A stretch of 64,000 nt of DNA from Streptomyces sp. CBMA152 (GTDB taxonomy: Bacteria; Actinomycetota; Actinomycetes; Streptomycetales; Streptomycetaceae), in the NCBI RefSeq assembly GCF_014596475.1, contig NZ_MECJ01000024.1, positions 62,001-126,000 on the forward strand. Direction: 5' to 3'. Shown piece after piece: positions 38,771-46,759 of the stretch. Position 1 is the stretch's first letter. Every line of letters starts with the position of its first letter. A program made the translations under genes and the position numbers. Below the pieces are notes generated by a model. The model did not search any database and was not told the DNA's origin. It was given only the letters and a program-made list of their open reading frames with translations.

Positions 38771-39700
38771 CTACCGAAGGCCCTCCGCCAGTGCCTTCTC
38801 GGTGGCCGCGCGGACGACCGACTCCTGCTCGCCGGTGAGGGCCGCGCGCGGCGGTCGGGTCGGGCCGCCGGGCCGTCCCGCGATGTCCATCGACAACTTG
38901 ATGGCCTGCACGAACTCGGTCTTGGAGTCCCAGCGCAGCAGCGGGTGCAGCGACTTGTAGAGCGGCAGCGCCGCCTCCAGGTCACCGGCGACGGCGGCGC
39001 GGTAGAGGGCGGCGCAGGAGCCGGGCAGCGCGTTGGGGTACCCGGCGACCCAGCCGACCGCGCCCGCGAGGGCGAGTTCGAGGAGCACGTCGTCGGCGCC
39101 GACCAACAGGTCGAGTTCCGGCGCGAGTTCGGCGATCTCGTACGCCCGGCGGACATCCCCGCTGAACTCCTTCACCGCGACGATGGTGCCGTCGCGGTGC
39201 AGCTGCGCGAGCAGCGCGGGGGTGAGATCGACCTTGGTGTCGTACGGGTTGTTGTACGCCACGACCGGCAGCCCGGCCCGGGCCACCTCGGCGTAGTGGG
39301 CGCGGACGGCCGGCTCGTCGGCGCGGTAGGAGTTCGGCGGGAGCAGCAGGACCGAGCCCGCGCCCGCCTCGGCGGCGTGGTCGGCCCAGCGGCGCGCCTC
39401 GGCGCTGCCGTACGCGGCGACCCCGGGCATCACCCTGGCCCCGTCGCCCGCCGCCTCGATCGCCACCTCGACGACGCGGGCGCGCTCCTCGCCGCTGAGG
39501 GTCTGGTACTCGCCGAGGGAGCCGTTGGGCACGACGCCGTCGCAGCCGTTGTCGATCAGCCAGCGCACATGCGCCGCGTAGGCGTCGTAGTCGACGGACA
39601 GGTCCTCGCGCAGCGGCAGGGCGGTGGCGACCATGATCCCGCGCCAGGGCAGCCGGGCGGCGGACGAGCGGGCGGACTCGGCGGTCTGGGCAGACGTCAT
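38771..39700 (-). CDS. DapA-family lyase, probable 1-pyrroline-4-hydroxy-2-carboxylate deaminase
   Basis: A 309-residue TIM-barrel Schiff-base enzyme. The catalytic Lys is in TIVAVKEFSGD and the conserved Tyr in LPVVAYNNPYD; PNGSLGEYQTLS corresponds to the DapA substrate loop. In hydroxyproline pathways this family turns 1-pyrroline-4-hydroxy-2-carboxylate into 2-oxoglutarate semialdehyde with loss of ammonia. The gene lies between the oxidase that makes this substrate and the epimerase, which fits. ATG 39700 with GAGGGAG upstream. A candidate GntR site lies 21-36 bases before the start. The next enzyme, a semialdehyde dehydrogenase, is not in the window. Confidence 0.88.
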   Translation of the reverse strand: MTSAQTAESARSSAARLPWRGIMVATALPLREDLSVDYDAYAAHVRWLIDNGCDGVVPNGSLGEYQTLSGEERARVVEVAIEAAGDGARVMPGVAAYGSAEARRWADHAAEAGAGSVLLLPPNSYRADEPAVRAHYAEVARAGLPVVAYNNPYDTKVDLTPALLAQLHRDGTIVAVKEFSGDVRRAYEIAELAPELDLLVGADDVLLELALAGAVGWVAGYPNALPGSCAALYRAAVAGDLEAALPLYKSLHPLLRWDSKTEFVQAIKLSMDIAGRPGGPTRPPRAALTGEQESVVRAATEKALAEGLR

Positions 39701-39720
39701 CGATGACTCCCTCGTGTGGT

Positions 39721-39736
39721 GTGTGACATTTTACTG
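39721..39736 (-). promoter_or_regulatory. Candidate GntR operator upstream of the deaminase gene
   Basis: On the minus strand this reads CAGTAAAATGTCACAC. It shares CAGTAA-ATGTCACA with the element at 40949-40966. It lies 21 bases from the deaminase start. Confidence 0.55.
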
Positions 39737-39812
39737 GCGCCTGCACGGCGGCCACAAGGGCTGTACGGGGGTCATCGGACACTGCTCCCCGTCGCGCTGC
39801 GGGCGGACAGGC

Positions 39813-40949
39813 TCAGCGCACCGATGCGGGCAGTCCGTCGACGTCCACGCGCGCGAAGCGGTCGGGACGGAACGGCCGCAGGTCGAGGGCGGGTCTCTGG
39901 CCCCGCAGCGCAGAGGCGATCAACAGGCCGGTACCCGGCGCGAGCCCGATGCCCGCGCCCTCGTGACCGCAGGCGTGCAGCAGCCCCGGCACCCGGGGAT
40001 CCGGGCCGATCGCGGGCAGCCGGTCCGGCAGGCAGGGCCAGGAACCCCGGTACGTACGGATGGTGCGCACCCCCGCGAGGAACGGGAAGAGCGCGGCAGC
40101 CCGGCCGGATAGGCGGTGCAACCCCTCGACGGACAGGGACCGTTCGGAGCGGGTGGCGCCGATGAGGACCTGGCCCGATGCCGCCGCCTCGACCGCCGTC
40201 GCCCCCGATGCGCAGTACACCCGCTGCCGTACGACACGCGGCAGCGGTTCGGAGACCAGGACGAAGCCGCGCCGGGGGCGTACGGGCAGAGTGGTGCCGG
40301 CGAGCGCGGCGAGCTCGCCGCCCCGGACTCCGGCGGCGTTCACGACGGCCGGGGCCGACAGGTCGCCCTGCGCGGTGCGCACTCCGCGCACCCGGCCGTC
40401 CGGGCCGAGAAGGATCTCCTCGACCTCCTCGCCGAGTCTGATCTCCGCGCCGAAATGGCGTGCCGCGCGCAGGAGTTGGGCCGCCGCCTGGGTGGGGGCT
40501 ACCTGGGCGTCCTGCGGGTAGTGGACGGCGCCCGCGAGGTCCGGGGCCAGATACGGCTCCAGGTCGTACATGCGGTCGCGCGTGATCTCGCGCGCGTCCA
40601 CGCCCGCTTCGCGCTGGCGGGCGGCGAAGGCGCGCAGCGCCGCGAGAGCGGTCTCGTCGGGCGCCACGACGAGACCGCCCCTGCGTTCGTACGCCGTCTC
40701 CGGTGGGAGGACATGGGCGAGGTCGCGCCAGAGTCGGGTGGACAGCAGCGCGAGGTCGAGCTCGGGACCCGGCTCCTTGTCGGAGACGAGCAGATGGCCT
40801 TCCCCCGCACCCGTGGTGCCGCCCGCGACGGGAGCGCGGTCGACCACGGCGACACCGAGTCCCGAGCGACTGGCGTAGTACGCGCAGGCCGCCCCGACGA
40901 CTCCGGCGCCGACGATCACGGCGTCCAGGGGGTGTCTCTTGGGCACCAC
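39813..40949 (-). CDS. FAD-dependent D-amino-acid oxidase family, probable cis-4-hydroxy-D-proline dehydrogenase/oxidase
   Basis: Oxidises the D-hydroxyproline made by the epimerase to 1-pyrroline-4-hydroxy-2-carboxylate. 378 residues with the N-terminal FAD-binding motif VIVGAGVVGAACAYYASRSG, a DAO-fold middle and the C-terminal HACGHEGAGIGLAPGTG loop. Many bacteria use a three-subunit dehydrogenase; here only this flavin subunit is seen and no small ferredoxin or disulfide-type partner lies next to it, so it may act alone. GTG 40949 (or GTG 40946) has no ribosome-binding site. The presumed GntR operator overlaps the start codon, which suggests a leaderless mRNA. Sarcosine- or glycine-oxidase activity is an alternative. 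Confidence 0.86.
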   Translation of the reverse strand: MVPKRHPLDAVIVGAGVVGAACAYYASRSGLGVAVVDRAPVAGGTTGAGEGHLLVSDKEPGPELDLALLSTRLWRDLAHVLPPETAYERRGGLVVAPDETALAALRAFAARQREAGVDAREITRDRMYDLEPYLAPDLAGAVHYPQDAQVAPTQAAAQLLRAARHFGAEIRLGEEVEEILLGPDGRVRGVRTAQGDLSAPAVVNAAGVRGGELAALAGTTLPVRPRRGFVLVSEPLPRVVRQRVYCASGATAVEAAASGQVLIGATRSERSLSVEGLHRLSGRAAALFPFLAGVRTIRTYRGSWPCLPDRLPAIGPDPRVPGLLHACGHEGAGIGLAPGTGLLIASALRGQRPALDLRPFRPDRFARVDVDGLPASVR

Positions 40950-40966
40950 AGTAATATGTCACATTC
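40949..40966 (+). promoter_or_regulatory. Candidate GntR operator overlapping the oxidase start
   Basis: CAGTAATATGTCACATTC, the best copy of the element also seen at 39721-39736 and 36771-36790. It touches the GTG of the oxidase gene, so a bound repressor would block RNA polymerase. Confidence 0.55.
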
Positions 40967-41025
40967 TTCTGGCGCGGCCAAGGGCCGGAGCGGTCGGTGT
41001 CGCCCCGGCCCCTGGGATCACGGCG

Positions 41026-43392
41026 TCAGCTGCGCAGCGGACCCTCACAGGTGTAAGTGGACGTACCGCCCTGCTTGTTGGCCCAGATGTCGACCGTCCC
41101 GAAGAAGCAGTTCATGTCGGCGAAGTTGTTCGCCGCGTCACCGGCCCGGTCGAGGATGAAGGAGTCGACGGTGTCGGACATGTCCTCGAAGACCTGGTCG
41201 GCGTCGTTGGCGTCGCCCAGGCGCGCGGTGATCCGGCCCGTACAGATGAAGCGGTGCTTGCCCGGGTCGCCGTTGTCGACGCAGTCGGGGTTGCTGTAGG
41301 TCGCCTTGGCGAACGCCGCGCGGACGTCGGACGCCTTGGAGTACCGGAGCTTGGCGTTGGGGGTGTACTTCGTGTTGGGCACGTAGAGCGTGTCCACCTT
41401 GGCTATCTGCTCGTCCAGGAACTTGTCGTACTCCTTCTGGATCCCGGCGTCGTGGCCCATCCGCTCGCGCCAGGCGTCGAAGCCCTTGGGGTCGTCGGCG
41501 CGCTCGTAGCCGTACATCTCCCGCAGCAGCGACGGGTGTTCGTTCCACAGGAACTCGAAGAACGTGCCCGCGTAGTTGTAGAAGCGGAAGCCGTCACCGT
41601 CGTACGTGGCGTGCAGCAGCTGCTCGACGCTCATGCGCGGGCCGCCGCCGGCGGTGTCGGCGATGACGCCCTTGACCAGAGACTTGCGCACGGCTATGCC
41701 GTCGTCGCGGGTGCCGCCGTCGAAGAACTCGGCGGTTCCCTCGTCCATGGCGGTGGTGCGGTCGCCGGTGAACCAGGCGCCCTGCCCGAACAGCCCGGGC
41801 ACCGCCCAGCGGCCGTTGAGGTAGTGCGTGTACTCGTGCCGGAAGAGCTCTTCGAGGGTGAGCGAGGAGTCCTGCGGGACCCGGCGCTGATAGGTGTAGA
41901 AGGTGGCGCCGTCCTCGATGTACATACCGCCGTTGGCGGTCGAGAAGCCGGTGAGGAACGGCTGGTAGACCTCGTAGTCGGCGCGCGAGGCGTACAGGTG
42001 GATGTGGAGCGTGCTGTTGGTGTCGCCCGCGAGCGGCTTGTCGGTGCCCAGCACCCGGAAGAACTGCGTCTTGACCTGCTTGCTCGCGTAGTAGAGCTGG
42101 TCGACGGTGGCCTGGTCGAGGGCGGTGCGGACCTGGATGGCGCCGTTGTCGTAGGAGTACGTGTGGGTGAAGAGCTGCTTCTCGATCTGGTCCTTGCACA
42201 CGTTGAACGTGGCGCAGTCGCCGTAGAAGTTGAGCCAGGTGGCGAGCGACATCCAGGGCGCGCTCATCTTGCCGAAGCTCTTCTCGGTGGCCGGCAGCAG
42301 CGCGCCGAGGTCTGCGGCGATCTGGCTCTTGAGCGAGTCGATCTGGCCGAAGCGGCCGTACTCCGACAGGGCGTCGCGCGGCGCCCACTCGTTGGCCGTG
42401 CCCTTGAGGTGGGTGTAGCCGGAGAAGACGCGGAAGGCGGCGCGGTAGGTGGGGTCGGCGGCCACGGCGGTCCGGAACGCGGTGTCGTTGTTGCCCGGGT
42501 AGATGCCCAGGTAGTTGACCGAGAGCGCGGCGAGCACGGGACCGGACCAGTCCGCGTTGGTGGCGGTGGGGGCTCCGGGCGCCATCGTCGCCAGGACCTT
42601 CTGGATCAGCGGCAGTTGGTGCTGGCGCAGCCCCGGGGCGCTCGCGGCGTACAGCGCCTCGCGCAGGGTCTGGGCGTTCGTCGCGGTGACGTCGAAGGTG
42701 TGCGCGGCGGAGCCGAGGGCGGCGACGGCCTGGCGCATCGCCTCGACCGTGGGCGCGTCGGTGACGTCGATCTCGTCGTGCCCGTAGTCCTGGTACGCGA
42801 CCGCGTGGAGATAGGTGAACAGCTCAAGGAGATGGCTGCTGTTCTTGCCGTCGTGGGTGGCGGCGAGGCTCGCGGCGCGGTTGGCGACGGCCTGGACGTG
42901 GGCCCGCGACATGACCGGCGCCAGGCGCGCGTCCCAGGTCCAGACGAGCCCGCGCAGACAGCCGTCGGCGGTGACGGCCGGGTCGGTGAGGAAGTCGGCG
43001 AGGCCCTGCGGGGACAGACCGGTGATGCCGTCGAGGGTGCAGGCGACTCCGGCCGCGCGCAGGGGGGTCCGGGTCGGGGCGGCCGCCTTGGTCTGCGGGC
43101 CCGCGACGCGGCCGTCCTTGAGGCCGCCCGGGGCGGGCAGCGGCTTGGCCGTCTGCTTAGGTGCCTTGCCGAGGTGCTGCACCTCGTCGAAGGGGTTGGC
43201 GCCCTGGTTCGTGGAGGGAGCGGTGCGCCCGGCGAACGCGGCGGGGAGCGCCTGCGAGGCGTCCGCCTTGGCGGGGTTGGGCTGCGCGTGGGCGCTCGGC
43301 GCGAACTGTCCGGCGGTGACGAGCAGGGTCGCCACGACGGCGGCGGAGAGCAGGGGCTTGCGCACGGATCTGAGCTGGGACAGCTGGGACAC
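41026..43392 (-). CDS. Secreted collagenase, peptidase family M9
   Basis: A zinc endopeptidase expected to cut triple-helical collagen outside the cell. GTG 43392 has AGGAG upstream and gives 788 residues; the open frame reaches further up but that part is not coding-like. Residues 1-36 are a Sec signal peptide: RSVRKPLLSAAVVATLLVTA, then cleavage after SAHA. The metal site is complete: HEYTH at 519-523 and the third ligand Glu551 in DEGTAEFF, 32 residues after the first His as in clostridial collagenases. A roughly 110-residue C-terminal domain rich in Asp may be an accessory domain. The gene lies upstream of hydroxyproline catabolic genes on the same strand and is divergent from an Xaa-Pro aminopeptidase, giving a collagen-to-amino-acid route. 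Confidence 0.93.
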   Translation of the reverse strand: MSQLSQLRSVRKPLLSAAVVATLLVTAGQFAPSAHAQPNPAKADASQALPAAFAGRTAPSTNQGANPFDEVQHLGKAPKQTAKPLPAPGGLKDGRVAGPQTKAAAPTRTPLRAAGVACTLDGITGLSPQGLADFLTDPAVTADGCLRGLVWTWDARLAPVMSRAHVQAVANRAASLAATHDGKNSSHLLELFTYLHAVAYQDYGHDEIDVTDAPTVEAMRQAVAALGSAAHTFDVTATNAQTLREALYAASAPGLRQHQLPLIQKVLATMAPGAPTATNADWSGPVLAALSVNYLGIYPGNNDTAFRTAVAADPTYRAAFRVFSGYTHLKGTANEWAPRDALSEYGRFGQIDSLKSQIAADLGALLPATEKSFGKMSAPWMSLATWLNFYGDCATFNVCKDQIEKQLFTHTYSYDNGAIQVRTALDQATVDQLYYASKQVKTQFFRVLGTDKPLAGDTNSTLHIHLYASRADYEVYQPFLTGFSTANGGMYIEDGATFYTYQRRVPQDSSLTLEELFRHEYTHYLNGRWAVPGLFGQGAWFTGDRTTAMDEGTAEFFDGGTRDDGIAVRKSLVKGVIADTAGGGPRMSVEQLLHATYDGDGFRFYNYAGTFFEFLWNEHPSLLREMYGYERADDPKGFDAWRERMGHDAGIQKEYDKFLDEQIAKVDTLYVPNTKYTPNAKLRYSKASDVRAAFAKATYSNPDCVDNGDPGKHRFICTGRITARLGDANDADQVFEDMSDTVDSFILDRAGDAANNFADMNCFFGTVDIWANKQGGTSTYTCEGPLRS

Positions 43393-43624
43393 CGAAGTCT
43401 CCTGTGTGGGAGGTGGAGTGGGGGTGGTGCTGCGGTGCGGGGAATGCGGCGCTGCGGCTCGCAGCGATGGTGCGGTCAGGCCGTGCCGCGTGAAATTCCA
43501 GAGCTCATACGGCACTTGGGGGACTGACGAGCCGTAACGTGAGCTGTAACATAGTAATGTGAAATTGCACTGACAACCCCTGTGCACCACTCCTTTCCCC
43601 GCCCGTTACTCCAGGGAGCCGCTG
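43393..43624. promoter_or_regulatory. Divergent collagenase / aminopeptidase promoter region
   Basis: 232 bases. ACATAGTAATGTGAAATTG (43550-43568) shares AGTAAT and resembles, but does not match, the GntR element of the neighbouring operon. GTAACGTGAGCTGTAAC just before it (43535-43551) is a short repeat. Co-regulation of collagenase with hydroxyproline genes is possible but not shown. Confidence 0.4.
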
Positions 43625-45010
43625 ATGACCGCGACACCGGCCCGCCCGAACACCCCTACCGGCCTGCACACCGGCAGCCATGACCTGCCCGTTTCCCCGG
43701 AGTTGGCCGCCTTCATGGCCGCCGACTGGGCACCTTCGCCGCTGCCCGCCGACACGCGCGTGGCGGGGTTCGCCGTCACCCCGGCCCGCCGTGCGCGACT
43801 GTCGGCCCGCTTCCCCGGGGAGCGGCTGATCGTTCCCGCGGGCGAGTTGAAGGTCCGCTCCAACGACTGCGACCACCGCTTCCGGCCGCACAGCGCGTAC
43901 GCCTGGCTGACCGGCCTGACCGGCGAGGACCAGGTGGGCCACGTCCTGGTCCTGGAGCCGTCCGGGCCGCACGGCCATGAGGCGGTGCTGTATCTGCGCC
44001 CGCGCTCGCCGCGCGACGGCGTCAGCGACGAGTTCTACCGCGACCGGCGCTACGGCGAGTTCTGGGTCGGCCGCCGCCCCGACCTCGCCGAGACCGAACG
44101 CCTCACCGGACTGCGCTGCGCCCACCTCGAGGACCTCGGCCCCGCCGGCCGCAACGCCGCCACCGACCCCGAACTCGCGACCGCGCTCTCCGAGTTGCGC
44201 CTGGTCAAGGACGTATGGGAGGTCGAGCAGCTGCAACTCGCGGTCGACTACACCACCGACGGGTTCGAGGACGTGGTCCGCGCGCTGCCGAAGGCCTTCG
44301 CCCACGCGCGCGGTGAGCGCTGGCTGGAGGGCGTCTTCGGGCTACGCGCGCGTGCCGAGGGCAACGGCACGGGATACGACACGATCGTCGCGTCCGGCGC
44401 CCACGCGTGCGTGCTGCACTGGATCCGCAACGACGGGCCGCTGGACCCGTCCCGGCTGCTGCTGCTCGACGCGGGCGTGGAGACGGACACCCTCTACACC
44501 GCCGACATCACCCGCACCCTCCCCCTCTCCGGCCGCTTCTCCCCCGTACAGCGCCAGGTGTACGAACTCGTGCTCGCCGCCCAGGAGGCAGGCATGGCGG
44601 CGCTGCGGCCCGGCGCGAGCTTCCGCGACTTCCACCGCGCGGGGATGCGGGTCATCGCGGAGGGGCTGACCGAGTGGGGCGTCCTCAAGAGCCCGGACGG
44701 CGATCTGCACCGGCGCTATACCCTGTGCAGCAGCGGCCATATGCTCGGCCTCGACGTCCACGACTGCGCCAAGGCGCGTACGGAGACGTATCTGGACGGC
44801 GTCCTGGAGGAGGGCCAGGTGCTCACCGTCGAGCCGGGCCTCTACCTCCAGCCCGACGACGAGACACTCCCCGCCGAACTGCGCGGTATGGGTGTCCGCA
44901 TCGAGGACGACCTGGTCATCACGGCGGACGGCGCCCGCCTGATGTCGGGCGCGCTGCCGCGCACGGTGGCGGGGATCGAGGAGTGGATGGGGACGTTGCT
45001 GGAGGGGTGA
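43625..45010 (+). CDS. pepP: Xaa-Pro aminopeptidase (M24B)
   Basis: Releases the N-terminal residue from peptides with proline or hydroxyproline in second position. 461 residues: an N-terminal creatinase-like domain (about 40-170) and a C-terminal pita-bread catalytic domain. All five dimetal ligands can be seen: Asp in LLLLDAGVETD, Asp in YTADITRT, His in SSGHMLGLDVHD, Glu in VLTVEPGLYL and Glu in GVRIEDDLVI. ATG 43625 follows GGGAG. No signal peptide, so it acts on imported peptides. It is divergent from the collagenase, whose products are rich in such peptides. Confidence 0.94.
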   Translation: MTATPARPNTPTGLHTGSHDLPVSPELAAFMAADWAPSPLPADTRVAGFAVTPARRARLSARFPGERLIVPAGELKVRSNDCDHRFRPHSAYAWLTGLTGEDQVGHVLVLEPSGPHGHEAVLYLRPRSPRDGVSDEFYRDRRYGEFWVGRRPDLAETERLTGLRCAHLEDLGPAGRNAATDPELATALSELRLVKDVWEVEQLQLAVDYTTDGFEDVVRALPKAFAHARGERWLEGVFGLRARAEGNGTGYDTIVASGAHACVLHWIRNDGPLDPSRLLLLDAGVETDTLYTADITRTLPLSGRFSPVQRQVYELVLAAQEAGMAALRPGASFRDFHRAGMRVIAEGLTEWGVLKSPDGDLHRRYTLCSSGHMLGLDVHDCAKARTETYLDGVLEEGQVLTVEPGLYLQPDDETLPAELRGMGVRIEDDLVITADGARLMSGALPRTVAGIEEWMGTLLEG

Positions 45011-45025
45011 CGGGGTGGGCGTGAG

Positions 45026-45075
45026 GCTGGAGTTGCGTGTGGGTCGGGGTGTGAACCCACACCCTTCACTCCAGC
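45026..45075. terminator. Bidirectional hairpin between convergent pepP and ridA-like genes
   Basis: GCTGGAGT (45026-45033) pairs with ACTCCAGC (45068-45075), and inside it TGTGGGT (45038-45044) pairs with ACCCACA (45055-45061). The right arm includes the stop of the minus-strand gene. Confidence 0.65.
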
Positions 45076-45464
45076 ATCGCGAACCCGTCCAGCTCCACCA
45101 TCGCCTGCTCGTCCCAGAGCCGTACGACCCCGATCACGGCCATCGCCGGATAGTCGCGCCCGGCCAACCGGCGCCAGATGCGGCCGAGTTCATGGGCCTG
45201 GGCGCGGTACTCGGCGACATCCGTGGCGTACACGGTGACCCGGGCCAGGTCGGCGGGGGTGCCGCCGGCGGCGGCCAGGGCTGCCAGGAGGTTGGTGAGC
45301 GCGGTCCGGAACTGCTCGGGCAGCGTCTCGCCGACCACCTTGCCGTCCGCGTCGAGCGCTGTCTGCCCGGCCAGGAAGACCAGTCGGCTTCCGGTCGCGG
45401 TGACGGCATGGCTGAAGCCGGTGGGCGGGGAGAGTTCGGCGGGGTTCACCCGGTGCAGGCTCAT
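45066..45464 (-). CDS. RidA-family enamine/imine deaminase-like protein
   Basis: A 132-residue YjgF/YER057c/UK114-type protein: FLAGQTALDADGKVVG, the LAALAAAGGTPADLARVTVY block, and a C-terminal DEQAMVELDGFAML. Such proteins hydrolyse reactive enamines or imines and release ammonia. Glu replaces the region where canonical RidA has an arginine-containing IEIEA motif (MVELDG here), so it may belong to a divergent Rid subgroup. It follows the acyl-CoA dehydrogenase gene and is probably translated with it through a short duplicated start. A role in removing the amino group from ring-reduced 2-aminobenzoyl-CoA intermediates is an inference. Confidence 0.87.
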   Translation of the reverse strand: MSLHRVNPAELSPPTGFSHAVTATGSRLVFLAGQTALDADGKVVGETLPEQFRTALTNLLAALAAAGGTPADLARVTVYATDVAEYRAQAHELGRIWRRLAGRDYPAMAVIGVVRLWDEQAMVELDGFAMLE

Positions 45465-45499
45465 CGGTACGGCTCCTTGTCCACCCGGTGACGGCTCAT
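45461..45499 (-). other. 12-codon coupling mini-ORF / duplicated start between two genes
   Basis: The dehydrogenase stop forms ATGA with an ATG at 45499 that opens MSRHRVDKEPYR and stops in the ATGA of the RidA-like gene. The stretch around each ATG is a near-exact repeat (GGAGC-GTACCGATGAGCC). It looks like a tandem duplication of the original start and may couple translation. Confidence 0.6.
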
Positions 45500-46605
45500 C
45501 GGTACAGCTCCTTCGCGATGATCGTGCGCTGCACCTCGGTCGCGCCCTCGTAGATGCGCGGCGCGCGCACCTCCCGGTAGAGGTGTTCGAGCAGATGGCC
45601 GCGTTGCAGCGCCCGCGCGCCGTGCAACTGGACGGCCGCGTCGACGACGTACTGCGCGGTCTCCGTGGCGAACAGCTTCGCCATCGCCGCGTACTTGGGG
45701 ACCTCCGCCGCGCCCCGGTCGTACGCGGCCGCCGCCCCGTACACCAGCATCCGCGCGGCCTCCGTGCGCGTCGCCATCTCGGCGACCTGGTGCGCGACCG
45801 CCTGAAGGTCTTTGAGCGGACCGCCGAACGCGGTGCGGCGCGCGGTGTGCGCGACGGTCGCGTCCAGCGCGGCCTGCGCCATGCCGACCGCGAACGCGCC
45901 GACGCTCGGCCGGAACAGGTTCAGCGTGCCCATCGCGACCCTGAATCCCCGGTCCGGCTCGCCGAGGACGTCGTCCGCGCCGACCGGCACCCCGTCGAAG
46001 GTGAGCGCCCCGATCGGATGCGGCGAGAGCATGTCGAGGGCGGCGCCGTCGAGCCCGGGCCGGTCAGCGGGGACCAGGAAGGCGGTGACGCCGCGCGCCC
46101 CGGCCCCGTCCGTCGTCCGGGCGAACACGGTGCAGAAATCCGCCTCGGGCGCGTTGGAGATCCAGCGTTTCTCGCCGCTCAGGCGCCAACCGGCGCCGTC
46201 CGGCTCGGCCTTGAGGGCGAGGGCCGCCGCGTCCGAGCCCGCGTCCGACTCGCTCAGCGCGAAGGCGGCGACGGCCCGGCCACTGGTGACCTCGGGCAGC
46301 CAGCGCTCGCGCTGCGCCTGGCTGCCGTGCGCGGCCACGGGGTGGGCGCCGAGGCCCTGGAGGGCGAGCGCGGTCTCGGCCTCCGTGCACGCGTACGCCA
46401 GTGACTCGCGCATCAGACACAGGCCGAGCGCGCCGGAGGTGAACAGCCGCTCCAGCAGACCCAGCTCGCCGAGGGCGGCGACGAGTGGCCGGTTCACGCG
46501 CCCCGGGTCACCCTTGTCGGCGAGGGGGCGGAGCCGCTCCTCGGCCGTGGTGCGCAGCCGTGCGCACCACTCCAGCTGTTCGGGCTCCAGCGCGAATACG
46601 GGCAT
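45496..46605 (-). CDS. Acyl-CoA dehydrogenase
   Basis: A flavoenzyme oxidising an acyl-CoA at alpha-beta. 369 residues with the three family domains; the FAD/substrate stretches FALSESDAGSDAAAL and KRWISNAPEADF are present and the catalytic Glu lies in APRIYEGATEVQRTIIAKEL. Slightly shorter at the N-terminus than typical (about 380). ATG 46605 is divergent from the aryl-CoA ligase gene. The gene probably handles an alicyclic or opened-ring acyl-CoA in the 2-aminobenzoate pathway; homologous genes occur in known aminobenzoyl-CoA clusters. Substrate cannot be read from sequence. Confidence 0.9.
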   Translation of the reverse strand: MPVFALEPEQLEWCARLRTTAEERLRPLADKGDPGRVNRPLVAALGELGLLERLFTSGALGLCLMRESLAYACTEAETALALQGLGAHPVAAHGSQAQRERWLPEVTSGRAVAAFALSESDAGSDAAALALKAEPDGAGWRLSGEKRWISNAPEADFCTVFARTTDGAGARGVTAFLVPADRPGLDGAALDMLSPHPIGALTFDGVPVGADDVLGEPDRGFRVAMGTLNLFRPSVGAFAVGMAQAALDATVAHTARRTAFGGPLKDLQAVAHQVAEMATRTEAARMLVYGAAAAYDRGAAEVPKYAAMAKLFATETAQYVVDAAVQLHGARALQRGHLLEHLYREVRAPRIYEGATEVQRTIIAKELYR

Positions 46606-46759
46606 GGCGGCCCCTCTCGTCTCGCGTCCAGTCTCGCTGTCGTCCCGCCGTCTGCCCCGCTCTTACCGCGAGTGTTCCCACTGCTCGACTCTTATCGCGA
46701 ACCGTTGACTGTCGTCATCCAAACGATACGCTCCAGATGCGACAAGGGGGCGATCCCGT
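46606..46759. promoter_or_regulatory. Divergent promoter with candidate PaaX operator
   Basis: TGACTGTCGTCAT at 46706-46718 (an inverted repeat TGAC-N4-GTCA) is found again, unchanged, at 53633-53645 before the enoyl-CoA hydratase gene. Both serve the same catabolic set, so it is a likely operator of the PaaX-type regulator. Confidence 0.6.

Noticed and set aside
43393..43590. Upstream start for the collagenase
   Set aside because: It would bury the signal peptide behind 66 residues; GTG 43392 has AGGAG and is directly followed by a normal Sec signal.
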